A stretch of 64,000 bases of DNA, from assembly GCF_003605125.1 (NCBI RefSeq), contig NZ_QPQT01000003.1, forward strand, positions 186,001 through 250,000, given 5' to 3'. Below, in pieces: positions 28,031 through 37,218 of the stretch; position 1 is the first letter of the stretch, and each line of letters starts with the position of its first letter. The position numbers and the translations under genes are program-made. Below the pieces are notes generated by a model, which ran no database searches, was not told the origin of the DNA, and was given only the letters and a program-made list of their open reading frames with translations. This stretch comes from Shewanella algidipiscicola (GTDB lineage: Bacteria; Pseudomonadota; Gammaproteobacteria; Enterobacterales; Shewanellaceae).

Positions 28031-28822
28031 TTGAAGATCTGGACCATAGCAAACCAAAAGGGTGGTGTCGGTAAAACGACAACGGTAGTAAGCCTTGCCG
28101 GTGCGTTAGCAAAGCGTGAGCAGCGTGTGCTGATGGTCGATACCGATCCTCATGCATCACTGGGCTACTATCTGGGTATTGACTCTGAGGCGGTGTCTGC
28201 GTCTTTATATGATCTGTTTTTAAATCATAAAGCCCTGACTAAAGCGCAGGTATCTAGCCATATAGTATCCACTAAAGTCGAGGGGATAAGCTTACTGCCA
28301 GCAACCATGGCACTGGCCACATTAGATCGCTCCTTAGGTCATCAAGAAGGTATGGGGCTTATCTTAAAAAAATTGTTAGCTTTAGTGGCCGAGGATTACG
28401 ATACGGTATTAATCGATTGCCCACCGGTTCTCGGGGTATTGATGGTCAATGCATTGGCTGCAAGTGAGCATATATTGGTGCCAGTACAAACTGAGTTTTT
28501 AGCGATAAAAGGCCTCGATAGAATGGTGAAAACCATGATTTTAATGGGGCGTTCGAAACAGATAACATATAGCTACACTGTTATTCCGACTATGTATGAC
28601 CGACGTACTAAAGCGTCCTCATCGGCACTACAACAGCTAGAAACCGATTACGGTGCTGCGTTGTGGCCAGATGTCATTCCAATAGATACCAAGTTCAGAG
28701 ACGCGAGCTTAGCTCATCTTCCAGCATCGCACTATGCGGCTCACTCTCGTGGAGTAAAAGCCTATGATCGCTTGCTAGATTATTTGTTCAGTAAGGAGTT
28801 TGCCCATGTCAAACTCAACTGA
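28031..28822 (+). CDS. parC: ParA-like polar array ATPase ParC
   Basis: This ParA/Soj-family ATPase positions and partitions chemotaxis arrays at the pole in Vibrio, where the gene in the same place is called ParC. The product (263 residues) has the deviant Walker A KGGVGKTTT near its N-terminus, the VDTDPHASL switch and a Walker B-like VLIDCPPVLG. The start is TTG. Of two adjacent TTG codons I chose 28031, which has AAAGGGG at 6-base spacing. The stop lies inside the start of parP. Confidence 0.9.
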   Translation: MKIWTIANQKGGVGKTTTVVSLAGALAKREQRVLMVDTDPHASLGYYLGIDSEAVSASLYDLFLNHKALTKAQVSSHIVSTKVEGISLLPATMALATLDRSLGHQEGMGLILKKLLALVAEDYDTVLIDCPPVLGVLMVNALAASEHILVPVQTEFLAIKGLDRMVKTMILMGRSKQITYSYTVIPTMYDRRTKASSSALQQLETDYGAALWPDVIPIDTKFRDASLAHLPASHYAAHSRGVKAYDRLLDYLFSKEFAHVKLN

Positions 28823-29798
28823 TGATGCGGTATTAGACTATTTTGCATTATTATTAGCGGACGATGTGAGTGATAGCAGCGAAGTCAGCAATAAGCCGAC
28901 GGTAACCAATCAACCCGATAAGTTAACAAGCTTTGAGGAGCTATCTACTTCTTCGCCGCAGGTGAAACCGGCCTTAACGCAGCCGAAAACGACAGCAAGG
29001 GTTTCGTTTGCCAGTCACAAAGCGAATAAAAAATCGTTAGCTCAACTGCTAGCCCCAGTTGCCGGAGCTCATGGGAGCGATATCGAGACTCAACTTGTGA
29101 CCGCACAGGCCGAGCCTAAGGTGCAGTTAAGTACCCAACCTAAGATAAAGCTTGCCGAAGATGTCGCGGCCATAGCAACTAAAAAACCATCGGTGGTTGC
29201 GCCACAAATCAAAGAAAAGCTAGAAATTTCCACTAGTATTAAGTTGGACAGCCAACAAGATAAAGATATTCAGCAAGTTGTTGTGCCACCAACCCAAACC
29301 GGCGCAACGCCACCTGGGATAACGGAGTCGTTAATTGACACCTTAGATGAACAATTTCAGGTGTTATTTTTTAAAGTGGCTGGTTTGACCCTTGCCGTTC
29401 CATTAGTGAGTTTAGGTGGCATAGTCAAAATTGAGCGGGTTAACCATATTATGGGGAGGCCTAATTGGTATTATGGTGTCCAAGCGCACCGGGACTCGCA
29501 GCTCAACGTGGTCGATACCTGTGCTTGGGTGATGCCCGAAAAATACGATGACAAGCTAGCACAATCGGTTAATTACCAATATATTGTGTTGCTAGAGAAC
29601 AGTAATTGGGGATTGGCGTGCGAATCGCTGGTCAACTCGGTTAAAATTTTAAAATCGGAAGTTAACTGGCGCACCAAAGCGGGTAAACGCCCATGGTTAG
29701 CTGGCGTAGTGAAAGAGCAGATGTGCGGCATATTACATGTGCAAGCATTGATTGAATTATTGAATTTAGGATTAAGTAGTCAGGACTCTATTGACTGA
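28806..29798 (+). CDS. parP: Array-localisation protein ParP with CheW-like domain
   Basis: ParP links ParC to CheA and integrates into the chemoreceptor array in Vibrio. The 330-residue product starts with a short acidic motif (DDAVLDYFALLLADD), has a long disordered, Lys/Pro/Thr-rich middle (about 30-180) and ends in a CheW-like domain (about 185-320). The ATG at 28806 follows AAGGAG by 7 bases. An in-frame TTG 6 bases earlier overlaps the binding site and is rejected. Location between parC and cheW matches Vibrio. Confidence 0.88.
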   Translation: MSNSTDDAVLDYFALLLADDVSDSSEVSNKPTVTNQPDKLTSFEELSTSSPQVKPALTQPKTTARVSFASHKANKKSLAQLLAPVAGAHGSDIETQLVTAQAEPKVQLSTQPKIKLAEDVAAIATKKPSVVAPQIKEKLEISTSIKLDSQQDKDIQQVVVPPTQTGATPPGITESLIDTLDEQFQVLFFKVAGLTLAVPLVSLGGIVKIERVNHIMGRPNWYYGVQAHRDSQLNVVDTCAWVMPEKYDDKLAQSVNYQYIVLLENSNWGLACESLVNSVKILKSEVNWRTKAGKRPWLAGVVKEQMCGILHVQALIELLNLGLSSQDSID

Positions 29799-29805
29799 GG
29801 TTTAT

Positions 29806-30300
29806 ATGGCAGATGTAAGAAACGTCGCGGCAGTGGCTGCAAGTAAAGATGATGAAGTGTTGCAGTGGGTTACTTTCCGTTTAGACAATGAAACCTACGG
29901 CATTAATGTAATGCAGGTTCAAGAAGTGCTGCGCTATACCGAAATTGCTCCGGTACCAGGTGCACCGCATTACGTATTGGGTATCATTAACTTACGCGGT
30001 AATGTGGTTACTGTTATCGATACTCGTTCACGCTTTGGCTTGGCTTCATCTGATGTAGATGACTCTACCCGTATCGTGATCATCGAAGCTGAAAAGCAAG
30101 TGATTGGTATTTTGGTCGATAGCGTTGCTGAAGTGGTCTACCTTCGAGCTTCTGATATCGACAACGCGCCGAATGTGGGCACTGAAGAAAGCGCTAAGTT
30201 TATTCAAGGCGTCAGTAATCGAGATAATGAACTGCTGATTTTGGTTGATTTAGATAAGCTATTATCCGATGAAGAGTGGATGGAACTCACTCAATTATAA
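29806..30300 (+). CDS. cheW: Chemotaxis adaptor CheW
   Basis: CheW couples chemoreceptors to CheA. The 164-residue product is a single CheW domain with the typical FRLDNETYGINVMQVQEVLR and LGIINLRGNVVTVIDTR segments. The ATG at 29806 follows GAGG by five bases. An upstream TTG at 29791 lies before the binding site. It is the last gene before a strong terminator. Confidence 0.96.
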   Translation: MADVRNVAAVAASKDDEVLQWVTFRLDNETYGINVMQVQEVLRYTEIAPVPGAPHYVLGIINLRGNVVTVIDTRSRFGLASSDVDDSTRIVIIEAEKQVIGILVDSVAEVVYLRASDIDNAPNVGTEESAKFIQGVSNRDNELLILVDLDKLLSDEEWMELTQL

Positions 30301-30336
30301 TAGATTTATCTATTCAGAGTATTACTCTGTTAGTGT

Positions 30337-30366
30337 AAAAGCCATCGCGAATACCGATGGCTTTTT
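30337..30366 (+). terminator. Rho-independent terminator after cheW
   Basis: AAAAGCCATCG (30337-30347) pairs with CGATGGCTTTTT (30355-30366) around a short loop, with its own T-run. It marks the end of the flagellar-chemotaxis transcription unit. Confidence 0.85.
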
Positions 30367-30450
30367 AGTATAATGACAACACTCATAGCATGATTGTGGT
30401 TTTACGATCCTTGCGTATCAGTTATATCAATAAATGGAGTGGAACCAGAT

Positions 30451-30855
30451 ATGATAGCCGATGAAATCTTAATCGCGGCATTGCTCTATGTCGTTGCTTG
30501 TTTAGGGTTAGTGTTATATCAGCAAAAACAAACGGCTAAATTACGCTCCAAAGTAGAAGCGCTGACGTTATTAGTCAAGGAAAGTGATCGCCAGCGCGAA
30601 GCGGTTAAACGTGAATTGCAAGAGTTGCGTAGCGGCACCATAGGTGTTGGCCGCCGGATGTTAGAATTGGAAAAACGACTCGCAAAGCAAGACGCTAGAA
30701 TTGATGAAACCAGCCAACAAGATCCTCAAGCGCGGCTCTATTCCCGAGCGATGAAAATGGTATCGTTGGGCGCTGGCGTTGAAGAGTTGGTGGCAGAATG
30801 TGAATTGCCTAAAGCTGAAGCGGAATTGCTGCTTAGGTTACATGGTAAAGGCTAG
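30451..30855 (+). CDS. DUF2802-family membrane-anchored coiled-coil protein
   Basis: The 134-residue product has one N-terminal membrane segment (about 6-23), a long coiled coil (about 25-90) and a C-terminal helical motif (VEELVAECELPKAEAELLLRLHGK) resembling the DUF2802 family, which follows cheW in Shewanella and Vibrio. Function is unknown. The ATG at 30451 is used because GGAGTGGA lies just upstream. A longer frame without a binding site begins at 30394 and would include non-family residues. It lies beyond the cheW terminator, so it may have its own promoter. Confidence 0.8.
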   Translation: MIADEILIAALLYVVACLGLVLYQQKQTAKLRSKVEALTLLVKESDRQREAVKRELQELRSGTIGVGRRMLELEKRLAKQDARIDETSQQDPQARLYSRAMKMVSLGAGVEELVAECELPKAEAELLLRLHGKG

Positions 30856-31237
30856 TTCAACATGTGCTGGTACTTTAGGTGCCAGCCAAATCTATGTTGT
30901 CGAGCTAAGATTTCAAACGTAATACTTTTCGCGCAAGGTTAAAGCGAGCCATGGTCAGGGCAAGGATAGGGTCACTTAGTTTAAACAAAAAAGTCGCACC
31001 ACGTATCAATGCCAGCAATGAGCGCAATCGCTGTATAAGAGCATTGAAAGCCTTTACCAAAAAGCAGGGCTTCTTGTTTTTTACCGTATTGCAGCTTCTT
31101 GAAAGAGAATGCGCCGTTATCATTGTTTACCTTACCATATCGCCAAAAACTCAAGTCATTGATAGGTATCACATACCTCAAATCGCCAATAACTCAAATT
31201 GCAACTGTGGTAAAAAAGCATCAAGGTTTAACCGATC
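30856..31237. other. Gene-free gap at the end of the flagellar cluster
   Basis: The 382 bases contain several short overlapping frames on both strands (for example 30905-31123 and 30981-31181 on the minus strand). None has a convincing binding site or a family I recognise. The overlap of open frames in different phases suggests a degenerate or dispersed repeat, not a gene. No terminator stands out. Confidence 0.5.
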
Positions 31238-31558
31238 TTAAGCTTCTTGGACGATTTTATGGTGCATGTTATCCCAGCGCTCGGGAAATTTACCGTCTAA
31301 CATATAGGCAAAAGCGATTAACTCGGCAATAAGCAGGTAAAGCTCCTTTGGAATTTCTTCACCAATCTCAAGCTTTTGTAAAAAATTACTCAGGTCGGGG
31401 TTTTGATGAATATAAATGCCAGACTCTTTCGCTAAGGCGATGATCTCTGCCGCCACTAAACCACTGCCTTTGGCGGTGATTTTCGGACTAGATATACCAT
31501 CATAGCTTAATGCAACCGCTTGGGTTGATGCCGGTGTATTGTTATCTTTGGTCGACAT
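31238..31558 (-). CDS. Stand-alone FlhB C-terminal-domain protein (FlhX/EscU-like)
   Basis: The 106-residue product aligns by eye with the cytoplasmic tail of FlhB after its cleavage site: ALSYDGISSPKITAKGSGLVAAEII matches the AxKYD...AP.V.AKG pattern, and HQNPDLSNFL matches the conserved following segment. It has no membrane segment and no NPTH/NPDH tetrapeptide. Similar proteins (FlhX, FlhB2) occur in several flagellated bacteria and can partly substitute for the FlhB C-terminal domain. It sits 12 bases downstream of a FliK-like gene, suggesting a functional pair. Confidence 0.82.
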   Translation of the reverse strand: MSTKDNNTPASTQAVALSYDGISSPKITAKGSGLVAAEIIALAKESGIYIHQNPDLSNFLQKLEIGEEIPKELYLLIAELIAFAYMLDGKFPERWDNMHHKIVQEA

Positions 31559-31570
31559 AATGAACTTTAC

Positions 31571-33406
31571 CTATGCTTTAATTTTGACTAAGTAGTGTTC
31601 ACCAGGTAACAGGCTGGCAGGCACCTGGCTTTGCTGGGTGACAATGTTAACGCTTTGCATACCGATACTGGACAACTTTTGCTGAAGTGATTCAAGGCGG
31701 AGATTAATCGTCGTGAGCAGTGGCTTGCTATCTGCGGTAAAACTCAGGCTAAGTTGCTGTTGTTTGATATCAGCATTGATCAGTAGGCTGCCACTGGATA
31801 AGTTAAACTTAAGCTGTAAACGCCATTTATCATGTTTATCTGAATCTTGTGGGGTTTGTTCAAAGTGGCCTTCTAGTTCCTCTTGCTTGTTGTCTAAGGT
31901 GTAAGGTAAGGCAAAATACCAGTTAATGCCTTGGTTGTTATCACTGCTGGCTTGCTGGTACAAGGAGAGCCCTGATAACAGCTTACCCATTGATTCTCCA
32001 GTTCCGGCTTTATCTAATAATCTAAGTAATGTTGAGCTAACGCCAATTTGTCGCTGTAATTGTTGGAGGTACTTATTGGCGTCGACCTGAGTATTTTGCT
32101 GCAGATTACGACCTAACAATAACTGAAAAAGCACGGCAATAGTGCCACTATGGCTGTTATTACCTAAAGTATGATTGGAGATTGGTGGGGTTATCCCAGC
32201 TAATGTATCAATGAGTTCTCGTTGCACAAGGCTTGGTACGGCGAGATCGGCTAATGGACGTGGAAAGGCAAGCGCTAATTGTTGCTTAACTAAGCTTAGA
32301 AGGGATTGCTCAGTCGCTATTTTTACTGTGTCAGTATTGCGGGTGGCTTCGCTTCCTGCCATTTGCTGCATGGCTTGGGTCAATCCTCGATGTAAGGGGG
32401 GCGATGCTGCTTTTCCTAAGGTGTTGACTGTTTGACGGTTGGTGTCATTCACTGGTAATGCGAGTGATTTTGGTTTTAGCATCAATTGGCTAATGCCGTT
32501 TAGCATTGGTGATACTCGATTGGCATCAGTGAGTGAGGTGCTAATGCTTGCTGCCATTTGAAACAGGTTTGTCTTGCTAAGTGCATCACTTGGCGCCGTG
32601 ATGGGGCCTAAAAGCTGACCCATACCTGCTGGACGCTGGGCCGTTAAGTGTCCCTCTGCCAATCTGTCTGGCACTTTTAGCCCAGATAATGCGGTGTGTA
32701 AGCTGGCAATTTGTGATTGAGGCACAGCAAGTGCTGCAAGTTGCTGACTCAGCTGACTGTAAGTGCTCGTCAGTGAGGGAAGGGTGAGCAGTTGTTGGTT
32801 GGTTACGTCTTGTTTTGGTGCTTGATTTAACACTACAGGGAGCAAGGTAACTGCTATTTGATCAAGTTTGGTTGTTAAACTTAATTGTAATTGTCCGTTT
32901 TCCATTATGATAGCTGCGCTATAGGTGCCTGAGGGTAAGTTGCTATTGCCAGAGGTAAAGGCGAGAGCACCTGCCAAGCTAACCATACCCGCTACCACTT
33001 TCGCCTCACCAAGGGGGTAGCCTTGTACTCTTGTTGCTAGCTGAGTTAGCTGTGCAAGATTGACTCGATTTCCCTTAATGTAAGCCTGCAAAGGGGCGGG
33101 AATTGGTTCGTTATAGGTATTGCCCAGTAATTGTAATGTCGCGCTTAAATTGGCTGATGCCGCCGTGGAGGGCACAACCCGAGTGACCACAACTTGTTGC
33201 GTGTCAATCCTGCTCAGTGCTTGGCGATCAACACGGCGAGAATAATCGATGCGATAATCATGTTTATTAAGCTTTATTGAATCGCCTTCGGCGGTACGTT
33301 TGATCTCAACCGGAATGAGTACCTCTGCTTTACTGCCACTGGGCGTGCCGGGTTTCTGTGCCCCTGCGCCCGTGGTTACAGGCGTTGTAATGCTATTTTG
33401 ACTCAA
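31571..33406 (-). CDS. Second FliK-like protein
   Basis: The 611-residue product is rich in Gln, Leu, Ser and Thr. It looks like a FliK-family protein: a low-complexity body and a C-terminal region (about 500-611) with alternating hydrophobic strands (KWRLQLKFNLSSGSLLINAD, LSLSFTADSKPLL) comparable to the FliK/FlgD-type C-terminal domain. It is larger than FliK of the main cluster. It is transcribed with the FlhB-like gene immediately downstream, which supports a role in export-substrate control. A signal sequence is not visible. The family call is based on weak resemblance plus context. Confidence 0.65.
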   Translation of the reverse strand: MSQNSITTPVTTGAGAQKPGTPSGSKAEVLIPVEIKRTAEGDSIKLNKHDYRIDYSRRVDRQALSRIDTQQVVVTRVVPSTAASANLSATLQLLGNTYNEPIPAPLQAYIKGNRVNLAQLTQLATRVQGYPLGEAKVVAGMVSLAGALAFTSGNSNLPSGTYSAAIIMENGQLQLSLTTKLDQIAVTLLPVVLNQAPKQDVTNQQLLTLPSLTSTYSQLSQQLAALAVPQSQIASLHTALSGLKVPDRLAEGHLTAQRPAGMGQLLGPITAPSDALSKTNLFQMAASISTSLTDANRVSPMLNGISQLMLKPKSLALPVNDTNRQTVNTLGKAASPPLHRGLTQAMQQMAGSEATRNTDTVKIATEQSLLSLVKQQLALAFPRPLADLAVPSLVQRELIDTLAGITPPISNHTLGNNSHSGTIAVLFQLLLGRNLQQNTQVDANKYLQQLQRQIGVSSTLLRLLDKAGTGESMGKLLSGLSLYQQASSDNNQGINWYFALPYTLDNKQEELEGHFEQTPQDSDKHDKWRLQLKFNLSSGSLLINADIKQQQLSLSFTADSKPLLTTINLRLESLQQKLSSIGMQSVNIVTQQSQVPASLLPGEHYLVKIKA

Positions 33407-33456
33407 GTGGCTGCCCCAAATGATGAAGTGTTTAAAGACATTTTACAAATTTCAAT

Positions 33457-33484
33457 TTGACCTAGTCATTTTGCTGAGTATCCT
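33457..33484 (+). promoter_or_regulatory. Putative sigma-70 promoter of mlaA
   Basis: TTGACC (33457-33462) and TATCCT (33479-33484) are separated by 16 bases in the 184 bp divergent gap between the FliK-like gene and mlaA. The -10 matches four of six consensus bases. It is only a candidate. Confidence 0.35.
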
Positions 33485-33590
33485 TAGCGGTCTGAAAGGA
33501 AAAGCAAACTGTGTAGTCTAGTATTACCTATATCGTCATAAGTACAGATGACTTTAGCTATAGGCAATACTGTATAGGAATCCGAGTTAT

Positions 33591-34373
33591 ATGAAGTATA
33601 AATGGAGTGCGTTGAGCCTGCTATTGCTTGGGGCGCCATTGGCAGCCCAAACGCCACAAGAAGATGAAGCCAGTGCTAAGGAAAGCGCCACAGAAGTGTC
33701 TATTATTTATAATGATGACAGAGATCCTTTCGAGAGCTTTAACCGTGCTATGTGGGATTTTAACTATCTATACTTAGACAGATATTTATACCGTCCTGTC
33801 GCCCACGGCTATAATGATTACTTGCCACGCCCGGTAAAAACTGGGGTTAATAACTTCGTACAGAATTTTGAAGAGCCAAGTTCCTTGGTCAACAATGCCT
33901 TACAAGGTAAGTGGGGCTGGGCAGCGAATGCTGGTGGTCGCTTTACCATTAATACGACATTGGGCTTGCTCGGGATAGTTGATGTGGCCGATATGATGGG
34001 ACTACCACGTAAGCAAGATGAGTTTAGTGAGGTACTAGGCTATTACGGCGTGCCAAACGGTCCCTATTTTATGGCGCCTTTCTTAGGGCCTTATGTGACG
34101 CGTGAATTAGCCTCTGATTGGGTTGATGGGCTCTATTTCCCATTATCAGAACTCACTATGTGGCAGTCACTGGCTAAATGGGGCTTAAAAAACTTGCATC
34201 GACGTGCTTCTGCAATCGATCAAGAGCGCTTAGTGGATAACGCATTAGACCCGTATGCTTTTGTTAAAGAAGCTTATTTTCAACATTTAGACTATAAAGT
34301 CTATGACGGAGATGTACCTGTCTCGACCGATGATGATGAGCTGCTCGATGAATATATGAAAGAGTTAGATTAG
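33591..34373 (+). CDS. mlaA: MlaA/VacJ outer-membrane lipid-asymmetry protein
   Basis: MlaA removes misplaced phospholipids from the outer leaflet of the outer membrane and passes them to MlaC. The 260-residue product has the family core (DPFESFNRAMWDFN, RPVKTGVNNFVQNFEEP, GRFTINTTLGLLGIVDVA). The N-terminus is a signal peptide (residues 1-19, ending LAA) but has no lipobox cysteine, unlike E. coli MlaA. It may be a soluble or peripherally bound variant. It is followed by a terminator. Confidence 0.92.
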   Translation: MKYKWSALSLLLLGAPLAAQTPQEDEASAKESATEVSIIYNDDRDPFESFNRAMWDFNYLYLDRYLYRPVAHGYNDYLPRPVKTGVNNFVQNFEEPSSLVNNALQGKWGWAANAGGRFTINTTLGLLGIVDVADMMGLPRKQDEFSEVLGYYGVPNGPYFMAPFLGPYVTRELASDWVDGLYFPLSELTMWQSLAKWGLKNLHRRASAIDQERLVDNALDPYAFVKEAYFQHLDYKVYDGDVPVSTDDDELLDEYMKELD

Positions 34374-34379
34374 CGGATC

Positions 34380-34424
34380 ACTCGCCCCTTGATTAACCAA
34401 TCATGCTTAAGGGGTGAGTTTTAT
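34380..34424 (+). terminator. Rho-independent terminator after mlaA
   Basis: An 11 bp stem (34380-34390 with 34409-34419, ACTCGCCCCTT with one G-T pair) is followed by TTTTATT. Confidence 0.8.
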
Positions 34425-34495
34425 TGCTTATTATCACGTACAAAGATGTACTAGGTTAGTTAGCTTTGTCGCTGTGCAAAGCATGAGGAAGCTCA

Positions 34496-35599
34496 ATGGC
34501 GTTAGAAGATCTAGTGATATTGTTGGTTGAAGATGATCCGGTTTTTCGCAGTGTGGTCGCCGCTTTTCTCTCGAGCCGAGGAGCCACGGTTGTTGAAGCC
34601 GATGATGGTCGTCAGGGATTAGCGCGTTTTAGCCAGACTGATTTTGATATCGTATTAGCGGATTTAAGTATGCCGATCCTAGGCGGTTTAGACATGCTAA
34701 AGCAGATGGTTAAGCGCAAGCCTAATACCTTATCAATCGTTATTTCGGGCAATCAGGTGATGGCCGATGTTGTCGAAGCGCTGCGGATCGGCGCTAGCGA
34801 TTATCTTGTGAAGCCTGTCAACGATCTTTTTTTGATTGAAAATGCCATTCACCAATGTATCGACGGCCCGCGTCAACAAGATGTGAAGCTTGATGATCTA
34901 GAAGAACTGTCCTATCAAGAATTACAAGAGCACCTAAATTTACTTGAGCAAAACGCTGAAGCAGCCAAAAGTGTGCAGCAACAACTCTTTCCCCCATCAG
35001 CTATTGATTATCCCAAAGCTACCATCGACTATAGTTTATTCAAGAATGACGACGTTAGTGCTTACTTTATCGATAGTGCAAATGTTGGTGAGCAGTATCA
35101 AATTATGTATATGGCTCATTTTCATCCGCAGGATAATCGTTCAGCATTTGCCAGTGTACTACTTAAAAGTTTTGTGAACCAAAAACTAAAACTCTTTCGT
35201 AACGGTAATAGTCACACAGTTATCGAGCCGTTTAGTATGCTCAGCTATCTCAATGACAGGCTCAGTAAGTCTGGCTTGAATATTTATGTTGACCTTATTT
35301 ATGTGGTGGTGGAGTTAACCCATTATCGCGCTTCAATAGCTCAAGCTGGTAAAGGGCTGAGATGTTATATCCGTAATGATGAGGGGTTATTACCATTAGC
35401 TATGCCTGATGCCTTGCAGTTGGGTATTTTTGATTGGGGTCAGCCTAGTACCCAATTTAGAGATTTATTGCCAGCAGAACGTTTGTGTATTGTCTCAAGT
35501 GGTAGTGAACATAAAGCCATGCTTTTGGCCAATCATTTTGTTGGCTTAACCTATGAAACCACAATTGCGCCAGGTGGTTATGTACAGATGAGTTGTTAA
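34496..35599 (+). CDS. rssB: RssB-like response regulator
   Basis: RssB is the adaptor that delivers the stationary-phase sigma factor RpoS to ClpXP. The 367-residue product has a receiver domain (1-130; phospho-acceptor Asp56 in VLADLSMP, Lys in YLVKPV) joined by a helix to a degenerate PP2C phosphatase-like domain (about 165-367) that lacks obvious metal-binding aspartates, as in RssB. Another receiver-PP2C regulator remains possible. Confidence 0.85.
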   Translation: MALEDLVILLVEDDPVFRSVVAAFLSSRGATVVEADDGRQGLARFSQTDFDIVLADLSMPILGGLDMLKQMVKRKPNTLSIVISGNQVMADVVEALRIGASDYLVKPVNDLFLIENAIHQCIDGPRQQDVKLDDLEELSYQELQEHLNLLEQNAEAAKSVQQQLFPPSAIDYPKATIDYSLFKNDDVSAYFIDSANVGEQYQIMYMAHFHPQDNRSAFASVLLKSFVNQKLKLFRNGNSHTVIEPFSMLSYLNDRLSKSGLNIYVDLIYVVVELTHYRASIAQAGKGLRCYIRNDEGLLPLAMPDALQLGIFDWGQPSTQFRDLLPAERLCIVSSGSEHKAMLLANHFVGLTYETTIAPGGYVQMSC

Positions 35600-35650
35600 C
35601 TGGCTTAATTTAAGGCAACACATCCGCTGACATCAAATCTAAGACATAAA

Positions 35651-35682
35651 AAAACGCCTTACTAAGTCTAGTAAGGCGTTTT
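35651..35682. terminator. Bidirectional terminator between rssB and the POT transporter
   Basis: AAAACGCCTTACTA (35651-35664) and TAGTAAGGCGTTTT (35669-35682) form a 14 bp perfect stem with A-runs and T-runs on both sides. It can therefore end both the + strand rssB and the - strand transporter gene. Confidence 0.9.
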
Positions 35683-35706
35683 AGTTATATCGTTATCTTT
35701 TATCTT

Positions 35707-37218
35707 TTATCTTTTAACTGTTATCGCTTCATGTTCAGCCGTCACTGCAATTTCAGCTTCTAGTGCTTCTTCTTCAGTATGCGGGCCATCTTCAGCGCCG
35801 TGCATCCAGTCGACAAGTTTGTCAGCCATAAAGTAAAGGATAACCGCTGAAATAGCTGCTGTGATGGCAATACCCGCAAAGATAGACATAGCGTTAGCTA
35901 GCTGATCTTCTACCGAGCCACCAGGACCAATTAAGGAGCCGACAAGACCACCAATTTTATTTGCAGCTGCAATAAACAGGAACCATGCACCCATCATGAG
36001 TGATGCAATACGCAGCGGTGCCAGTTTAGTCACCATAGATAAACCAATAGGTGATAAACACAGCTCGCCCATAGTATGGAAGAAGTATGCACCGACTAAC
36101 CACCACATGCTTGATTTAGCACTCGCATCGCCACCCATCTCGAGTACGGCACCAATCATAAATAGGAAACCGATGGCCAATAAGGTTAAACCAAGGGCAA
36201 ACTTTACTGGTGAATTGGGTTCTTTTTTACCTAAATGAATCCAAATAGAAGCCACTACAGGAGCAAAGACCACAATAAATATAGCGTTAAGTGATTGGAA
36301 CCAGGTAGTAGGCACTTCAAATGAGCCAATCATACGGTTGGTAAAATCATTAGTGAACAAGTTCATCAGGCCACCAGCCTGCTCGAAACCTGCCCAGAAA
36401 ATGATGGTAAATAGACCCATAACCATGATCACTTTAATTCGATCGCGTTCGACTTTGGTTAAGGGCTCTTTACGGATCTCACCTCTAGCTTCTGCATTTT
36501 GTTTTTCTAATTTAGCCGCGGGAACAGTACCAATATCGCCTAATAATTTTTGTGCGAACAGAAACTGAATAATGAGCGATATCACCATACCGACACCGGC
36601 GCAGAAGAAGCCTGCTTGCCAGTTATTAACAAACACTTCTTGTCCATCGATCACTTGAGTGTAACCAAAAGTCGTGTAAGCCCAGGCAACGATAAATCCT
36701 GAAAGTGCAGCGCCTAAGTTGATACCCATATAGAAGATAGTAAATGCGCCGTCACGACGATGATCACCTTCTTCGTATAAATCACCAACCATAGTTGAAA
36801 TGTTGGGTTTAAACAGACCATTACCAAAAATTAGCGTACCAAGACCAATATAAAATACAGTTGTTTCTAAACCTGGCATCCAGCTATGAGGTGCGGCGAG
36901 AACAAACTGACCAATGGCCATCAGTGCGCCACCAATATAGATAGCTTTACGTTGACCTAAAATATTATCGGCTAACCAACCACCGAGCAGTGGCGTTAAA
37001 TATACTAAACCTGTAAAGGTACCATATAAGGAGAGAGCATCGGCTTGGGTCCAGCCCAATCCATGTCCACCTTGCGATTGAACTGCATCGACTAGATATA
37101 GCACCAAAATCGCACGCATTGCGTAATAACTAAACCGTTCCCATAACTCTGTTGTAAATAACAGAAACAGCCCTTTAGGATGCCCGAGCATCGTACCTTG
37201 AGGTTTTGCTGCGCTCAT
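35707..37218 (-). CDS. Proton-coupled di/tripeptide transporter (POT/PTR family)
   Basis: This inner-membrane major-facilitator protein imports short peptides with protons. The 503-residue product has about 14 hydrophobic segments, the POT signature ELWERFSYYAMRAIL (ExxERFxYY) in the first helix and the second PTR2 signature FTIFYMGINLGAALSGFI. It resembles the DtpA-type transporters. It is a single-gene unit between two non-coding regions. Confidence 0.92.
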   Translation of the reverse strand: MSAAKPQGTMLGHPKGLFLLFTTELWERFSYYAMRAILVLYLVDAVQSQGGHGLGWTQADALSLYGTFTGLVYLTPLLGGWLADNILGQRKAIYIGGALMAIGQFVLAAPHSWMPGLETTVFYIGLGTLIFGNGLFKPNISTMVGDLYEEGDHRRDGAFTIFYMGINLGAALSGFIVAWAYTTFGYTQVIDGQEVFVNNWQAGFFCAGVGMVISLIIQFLFAQKLLGDIGTVPAAKLEKQNAEARGEIRKEPLTKVERDRIKVIMVMGLFTIIFWAGFEQAGGLMNLFTNDFTNRMIGSFEVPTTWFQSLNAIFIVVFAPVVASIWIHLGKKEPNSPVKFALGLTLLAIGFLFMIGAVLEMGGDASAKSSMWWLVGAYFFHTMGELCLSPIGLSMVTKLAPLRIASLMMGAWFLFIAAANKIGGLVGSLIGPGGSVEDQLANAMSIFAGIAITAAISAVILYFMADKLVDWMHGAEDGPHTEEEALEAEIAVTAEHEAITVKR

